Of a DNA stretch of 9,788 nt, positions 6,596 through 9,788 are shown in pieces. The notes beneath the pieces are model-generated. The model did not search any database, was not told the origin of the DNA, and was given only the letters and a program-made list of their open reading frames with translations. Each line of letters begins with the position of its first letter. The stretch's first letter is position 1. The position numbers and the translations under genes are program-made. The stretch spans positions 1 to 9,788 of the forward strand of contig JAOZRF010000074.1 of the NCBI GenBank assembly GCA_029940245.1. The letters run 5' to 3'. This DNA is from Desulfobacula sp. GTDB lineage: Bacteria; Desulfobacterota; Desulfobacteria; Desulfobacterales; Desulfobacteraceae.

Positions 6596-7885
6596 ATGAC
6601 ACAAACCTTTATGCCACAAGTTAAAGACTCAGGGCAATTGCTTGATCATCAGCTTCAAGGACTGAAGTGGACAATTGCTCATGCCTTTAATGGGTCTTCC
6701 TTTTACAGAAAACAATTTGACGAGGCCGGCGTGACTCCTCTGGATATAAAATCCCTGGATGACCTGTCCCTTCTTCCCTTTACCACGGGAAACGATCTCA
6801 AGGAAGGATATCCTCTGCCCCTTTTGTCTGTTCCTGAAAAAAATGTTGTCCGCATTCATGCCTCATCGGGCACCACAGGCAAACGAAAAATTCTCGCCTA
6901 TACGGCCAAAGATCTGGATGTATGGTTTGATATGTTTGCCCGGTGCTATGAAATGGCAGGATTGACACAGGAAGACAGGGTGCAGATTGCTGTGGGGTAT
7001 GGTGTCTGGACAGCCGGCATGGGATTTCAGCTGGGATGTGAACGATTCGGTGCCATGGCCATTCCTGTGGGTCCCGGCAATATTGAAATGCAATGCCGGT
7101 TTCTTGTGGACATGCAGTCCACGGTTTTCTGCTGCACTGCATCCATGGCCCTTCTCATGGCTGAAGAAGTGAATAAACGGGGCATTAAAAACCAGATTAA
7201 TCTGAAAAAAATCATCCTGGGATCTGAGCGAAGCAGTTCTGCCATGCGTGCAAAGATCAAAGATCTTCTGGGGCTTGAAGACATGTTTGACATCACGGGC
7301 ATGACTGAACTTTACGGCCCTGGAATGGGACTTGACTGCCATAAGCACGAAGGGATTCACTATTGGGCTGACAAATATATCCTTGAAATTTTAGACCCGG
7401 ATACGATGAAACCGGTTAAAGACGGTGAGATCGGTGAAATGGTGGTCACAACCCTGTGCAAAGAAGCGGCCCCGCTGGTACGTTACAGGACAAGGGATCT
7501 CACCCGTAAGATCTCCAAACCTTGTTCCTGCGGCAATATACTTCCCATGCATGACAAAATCATGGGGCGTTCTGATGATATGATCATCTTAAGGGGGGTT
7601 AATATCTATCCCGGGCAGATTGATGAAGTGCTTTCCTCAATACATGAGGTGGGAAGCGAATACCAGCTGCATCTGGAAAGAGAAGATGACGGCAAGGATT
7701 ATATGACCATAAAAGCAGAAGCACAACAGGGGATTGATATTAAAAATACAAGTAAAATTAAAAATAAAATAAAAAATGCAGTTAAGACAAAGATCATGGT
7801 AAGTTGTGATGCACAAATATGTGCCTACGGCGAACTTCCCCGGTTTGCAGGGAAAGCCCAGCGTATCTTTGATAACCGCAGTTAA
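6596..7885 (+). CDS. Phenylacetate-CoA-ligase-type AMP-forming acyl-CoA synthetase
   Basis: This 429-residue protein has the length and motifs of PaaK-type ligases (ANL superfamily), which make aryl-CoA thioesters from an acid, ATP and CoA through an acyl-adenylate. The ATP loop is S90-S-G-T-T-G-K96; the adenylate-binding motif is G235-M-T-E-L-Y-G-P-G243. The Y297-R-T-R-D301 and G324-R-S-D-D-M-I-I-L-R-G-V-N-I-Y-P339 motifs form the hinge to the mobile C-terminal domain. The C-terminal P-R-F-A-G-K420 carries the catalytic lysine. C310-S-C-G is the usual PaaK cysteine pair. In the pathway suggested here the substrate would be indoleacetate or 2-aminophenylsuccinate. Azoarcus/Aromatoleum auxin degraders have a PaaK-like indoleacetate-CoA ligase and a separate CoA-transferase for the phenylsuccinate step; no transferase is in this window. 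Phenylacetate itself is possible but less consistent with the neighbours. It is followed after 14 bases by the hydroxylase genes. Confidence 0.9.
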   Translation: MTQTFMPQVKDSGQLLDHQLQGLKWTIAHAFNGSSFYRKQFDEAGVTPLDIKSLDDLSLLPFTTGNDLKEGYPLPLLSVPEKNVVRIHASSGTTGKRKILAYTAKDLDVWFDMFARCYEMAGLTQEDRVQIAVGYGVWTAGMGFQLGCERFGAMAIPVGPGNIEMQCRFLVDMQSTVFCCTASMALLMAEEVNKRGIKNQINLKKIILGSERSSSAMRAKIKDLLGLEDMFDITGMTELYGPGMGLDCHKHEGIHYWADKYILEILDPDTMKPVKDGEIGEMVVTTLCKEAAPLVRYRTRDLTRKISKPCSCGNILPMHDKIMGRSDDMIILRGVNIYPGQIDEVLSSIHEVGSEYQLHLEREDDGKDYMTIKAEAQQGIDIKNTSKIKNKIKNAVKTKIMVSCDAQICAYGELPRFAGKAQRIFDNRS

Positions 7886-7899
7886 AGAAAGGAAATAGT

Positions 7900-8781
7900 A
7901 TGAAAGCATTTAAGTATTTATCCCCCACAACCGTTGAAGAAGCCATTGCTTTTCATGGCCGGCACAGCGAGACTGCCAAATATATGGGCGGGGGGACAGA
8001 TGTGATTGTCAAGGTCAAGGAAGGGTGGATGGAACCGGATTTTCTGATTTCCCTGAAAAAGATAAAAAAAATAGGCGAACTGAATAAAAATAATGCAACG
8101 GGCGAGCTTTCCATTGGAGCCATGGTGACCCATGCCACCCTTGAAAAATCCCTCATGATCCAGAATGAATATCCCATCATTTATGATGCAGTTTCCAATA
8201 TCGGGTCTTTACAGGTGAGAAACGTGGGAACCATAGGCGGTAACCTGATCAATGCAGTACCATCTGCTGATGGTGCCATCCCTTTGATTGCCCTTGATGG
8301 CGTTGCCCTGCTTCACGGCCCTGAAGGAGAAAGGTCCGTCGCGGTGAAAGATCTGTTTGTTTCACCTTATAAAACCATTTTAAAACCCAGGGAAATCCTG
8401 AAAAAGATTACCATCCCCCCCCAGGCCCCCCATACGGGAAGCGCTTATATTAAATTCGGCCGCAGGGCTGCCATGGAGCTGCCCTTGATCGGTATCGGAG
8501 TTCTATTAACCCTGAATGAGATCCAGGGAACCTGTACAAAGGCCAGAATCTGTTTAGGTGTTGCCGCCCCTACCCCAATGCGGGCCTTTGATGCAGAAAA
8601 GTTTTTGATCGGCAAAAAAATTAATGAGGCCATTTTGATAGAAGCCGGCAAAATTGCAGCAGATGAATCCAGGGTCAGGGATTCTGTCAGGGGAAAGGCC
8701 TGGCATAGAAAAGAAATGATACGGGTCCATGTGAGAAGAATGGGCCAAAAATGCCTGGAATTAATAAATGCCGGCAAATAA
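7900..8781 (+). CDS. FAD-binding medium subunit of a xanthine-oxidase-family molybdenum hydroxylase
   Basis: This 293-residue protein carries the FAD-binding domain of CoxM/XDH medium subunits, with M29-G-G-G-T-D34 and Q105-V-R-N-V-G-T-I-G-G-N-L116 as the two FAD loops, followed by the CO-dehydrogenase-flavoprotein C-terminal domain. The FAD passes electrons from the iron-sulfur subunit to the final acceptor. After the second FAD loop the chain runs directly into A119-V-P-S-A-D. It lacks the roughly 40-residue cysteine-rich insertion that holds the extra [4Fe-4S] cluster of 4-hydroxybenzoyl-CoA reductase HcrB. This argues for a substrate-oxidising hydroxylase rather than a ring-dehydroxylating reductase. 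ATG at 7900 follows AGAAAGGAAA. The order FAD, FeS, Mo is as in many bacterial three-subunit hydroxylases. Proposed substrate from context: C2 of the indole ring of indoleacetate (inference). Confidence 0.92.
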   Translation: MKAFKYLSPTTVEEAIAFHGRHSETAKYMGGGTDVIVKVKEGWMEPDFLISLKKIKKIGELNKNNATGELSIGAMVTHATLEKSLMIQNEYPIIYDAVSNIGSLQVRNVGTIGGNLINAVPSADGAIPLIALDGVALLHGPEGERSVAVKDLFVSPYKTILKPREILKKITIPPQAPHTGSAYIKFGRRAAMELPLIGIGVLLTLNEIQGTCTKARICLGVAAPTPMRAFDAEKFLIGKKINEAILIEAGKIAADESRVRDSVRGKAWHRKEMIRVHVRRMGQKCLELINAGK

Positions 8782-8805
8782 TCAACCATAAAGGAAACTT
8801 TACCC

Positions 8806-9300
8806 ATGACAACAAACATATCTTTTTTATTAAATGGTGACAAGATCTCCTATGATATCAAGGAACATTGGACCCTGTTACACCTTTTAAGGGAGAAACT
8901 GGGGCTGATTGGAACAAAAGAAGGGTGCGGAAATGGTGAATGCGGCGCCTGTACGGTCATAATTGATAAGCTGGCCGTAAATTCCTGCCTTTATCTGGCC
9001 ATTGAAGCAGATGGAAAGACCATTGAAACCATTGAGGGTCTTGCCTCAACGGATGGGACCCTGCATCCGATTCAGCAGTCTTTTGTGGACAATGGAGGAA
9101 TCCAGTGCGGTTTCTGCACTCCGGGAATGATCATGTCTTCCAAGGCATTGCTGGATGAAAATCCGGATGCAAGTCGTGAAGAGATCAAGCATGCCCTTGC
9201 CGGAAATATCTGCAGGTGTACAGGATATATACAAATTTTTGAATCTGTTGAGGCAGCACAGGAAAAGGTTGCAGCAAATAAGGGAGGGAAAGATGAGTAA
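8806..9300 (+). CDS. Two-[2Fe-2S] small subunit of the molybdenum hydroxylase
   Basis: The 164-residue protein is a typical XDH-family iron-sulfur subunit. The N-terminal plant-ferredoxin-like cluster is bound by C41-G-N-G-E-C46-G-A-C49 and C61. The C-terminal helical domain cluster is bound by C101-G-F-C104-T-P-G-M and C136-R-C138-T-G-Y. All eight ligands are intact, so it should pass electrons from the molybdenum site to FAD in the cytoplasm. The ATG at 8806 follows AAGGAA at 8791-8796, 24 bases after the FAD subunit, and the gene end overlaps the large-subunit start by 8 bases. Confidence 0.96.
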   Translation: MTTNISFLLNGDKISYDIKEHWTLLHLLREKLGLIGTKEGCGNGECGACTVIIDKLAVNSCLYLAIEADGKTIETIEGLASTDGTLHPIQQSFVDNGGIQCGFCTPGMIMSSKALLDENPDASREEIKHALAGNICRCTGYIQIFESVEAAQEKVAANKGGKDE

Positions 9301-9788
9301 CCATAACAGTGAGTCTATCAGCGAGTTCAGCATAGTTGGAAAACGAATCCCCAAACTGGATGCGGCCCAGAAAGCCATGGGCAGGGCTGAATATATTCAA
9401 GATATAAAAATGCCCGGCATGCTTTATGGCAAAATTCTGTACAGCAAATACGCCCATGCAAACATTATCAAAATTGATACATCCAAAGCCATGGCATTGT
9501 CAGGTGTCCATGCTGTTCTCACTGGCGAAGATGTGCCTAAAAAAATGAAAATGGGATTTTACAAGGACAATCCACCCTTAAAAAAAGGTAAGGTCTGCTC
9601 ATTTCGGGATGAAGTCGCAGCCGTTGCTGCCACAAGCCCTGAAATCGCAAAAAAAGCACTTGGTCTAATTGAAATCCAATATGAAGAACTTCCCGGTATA
9701 TTTGATCCTGAAAAAGCCATGGAAAAAGGCTCTCCCCTGGTACATGAATACCATAAATCCAATGTTCTCAATCTGCCATGGAAACTGC
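9293..9788 (+). CDS. Molybdopterin-binding large subunit of the molybdenum hydroxylase (N-terminal 165 residues, cut by window end)
   Basis: The ATG at 9293 follows AGGGAGGG and overlaps the iron-sulfur gene by 8 bases; the frame is open to the last base. The visible 165 residues form the a/b-hammerhead domain of XDH-family large subunits. G30-R-A-E-Y, P41-G-M-L-Y-G-K, A54-H-A and I61-D-T-S-K-A are followed by G71-V-H-A-V-L-T-G-E-D-V-P and then F104-R-D-E-V-A-A-V-A-A. The R-D-E-V-A-A-V-A-A form is also seen in hydroxybenzoyl-CoA-reductase-like subunits. The molybdopterin-binding domains and the catalytic glutamate lie beyond the window, so substrate class cannot be read here. It completes the three-subunit hydroxylase. 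Confidence 0.92.
   Translation, partial: MSNHNSESISEFSIVGKRIPKLDAAQKAMGRAEYIQDIKMPGMLYGKILYSKYAHANIIKIDTSKAMALSGVHAVLTGEDVPKKMKMGFYKDNPPLKKGKVCSFRDEVAAVAATSPEIAKKALGLIEIQYEELPGIFDPEKAMEKGSPLVHEYHKSNVLNLPWKL

Overview
The window looks like part of a catabolic operon from an anaerobic bacterium. The enzyme set (B12 mutase, molybdenum hydroxylase, CoA ligase), the moderate base composition and the style of the intergenic inverted repeats suggest a sulfate-reducing Desulfobacterales-type organism. That placement is inference; no taxonomic marker is present. All nine genes lie on the + strand with short gaps or overlaps, and no stretch over 300 bases lacks a gene.

Layout: (1) 2-229, the C-terminal end of a MeaB/ArgK-type G-protein that protects B12 mutases. 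(2) 341-739 and 758-2404, the separate cobalamin-binding and catalytic subunits of a methylmalonyl-CoA-mutase-family enzyme. (3) 2640-4769 and 4762-6486, overlapping HyuA and HyuB subunits of an ATP-dependent hydantoinase/oxoprolinase/acetone-carboxylase-family enzyme. (4) 6596-7885, a phenylacetate-CoA-ligase-type AMP-forming ligase. (5) 7900-8781, 8806-9300 and 9293 to the window end, the FAD, [2Fe-2S] and molybdopterin subunits of a xanthine-oxidase-family hydroxylase; the last is cut by the window edge. Three gaps (230-340, 2405-2639, 6487-6595) carry imperfect inverted repeats.

No single gene names the pathway, but the combination matches the known logic of anaerobic indole-3-acetate (auxin) breakdown in denitrifying Azoarcus/Aromatoleum. 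There a molybdenum hydroxylase makes oxindole-3-acetate, a hydantoinase-type enzyme opens the lactam using ATP to give 2-aminophenylsuccinate, a CoA thioester is formed, and a B12 mutase rearranges 2-aminophenylsuccinyl-CoA to 2-aminobenzylmalonyl-CoA. Later steps lead to 2-aminobenzoyl-CoA. The window holds a candidate for every step up to the mutase, plus the mutase's G-protein. The mutase keeps the residues expected to hold a free carboxylate but has lost a conserved motif near the CoA/substrate channel, which fits a bulky aryl-succinyl-CoA substrate. The assignment is an inference from gene content and residues; a related lactam or aryl-succinate pathway is possible.
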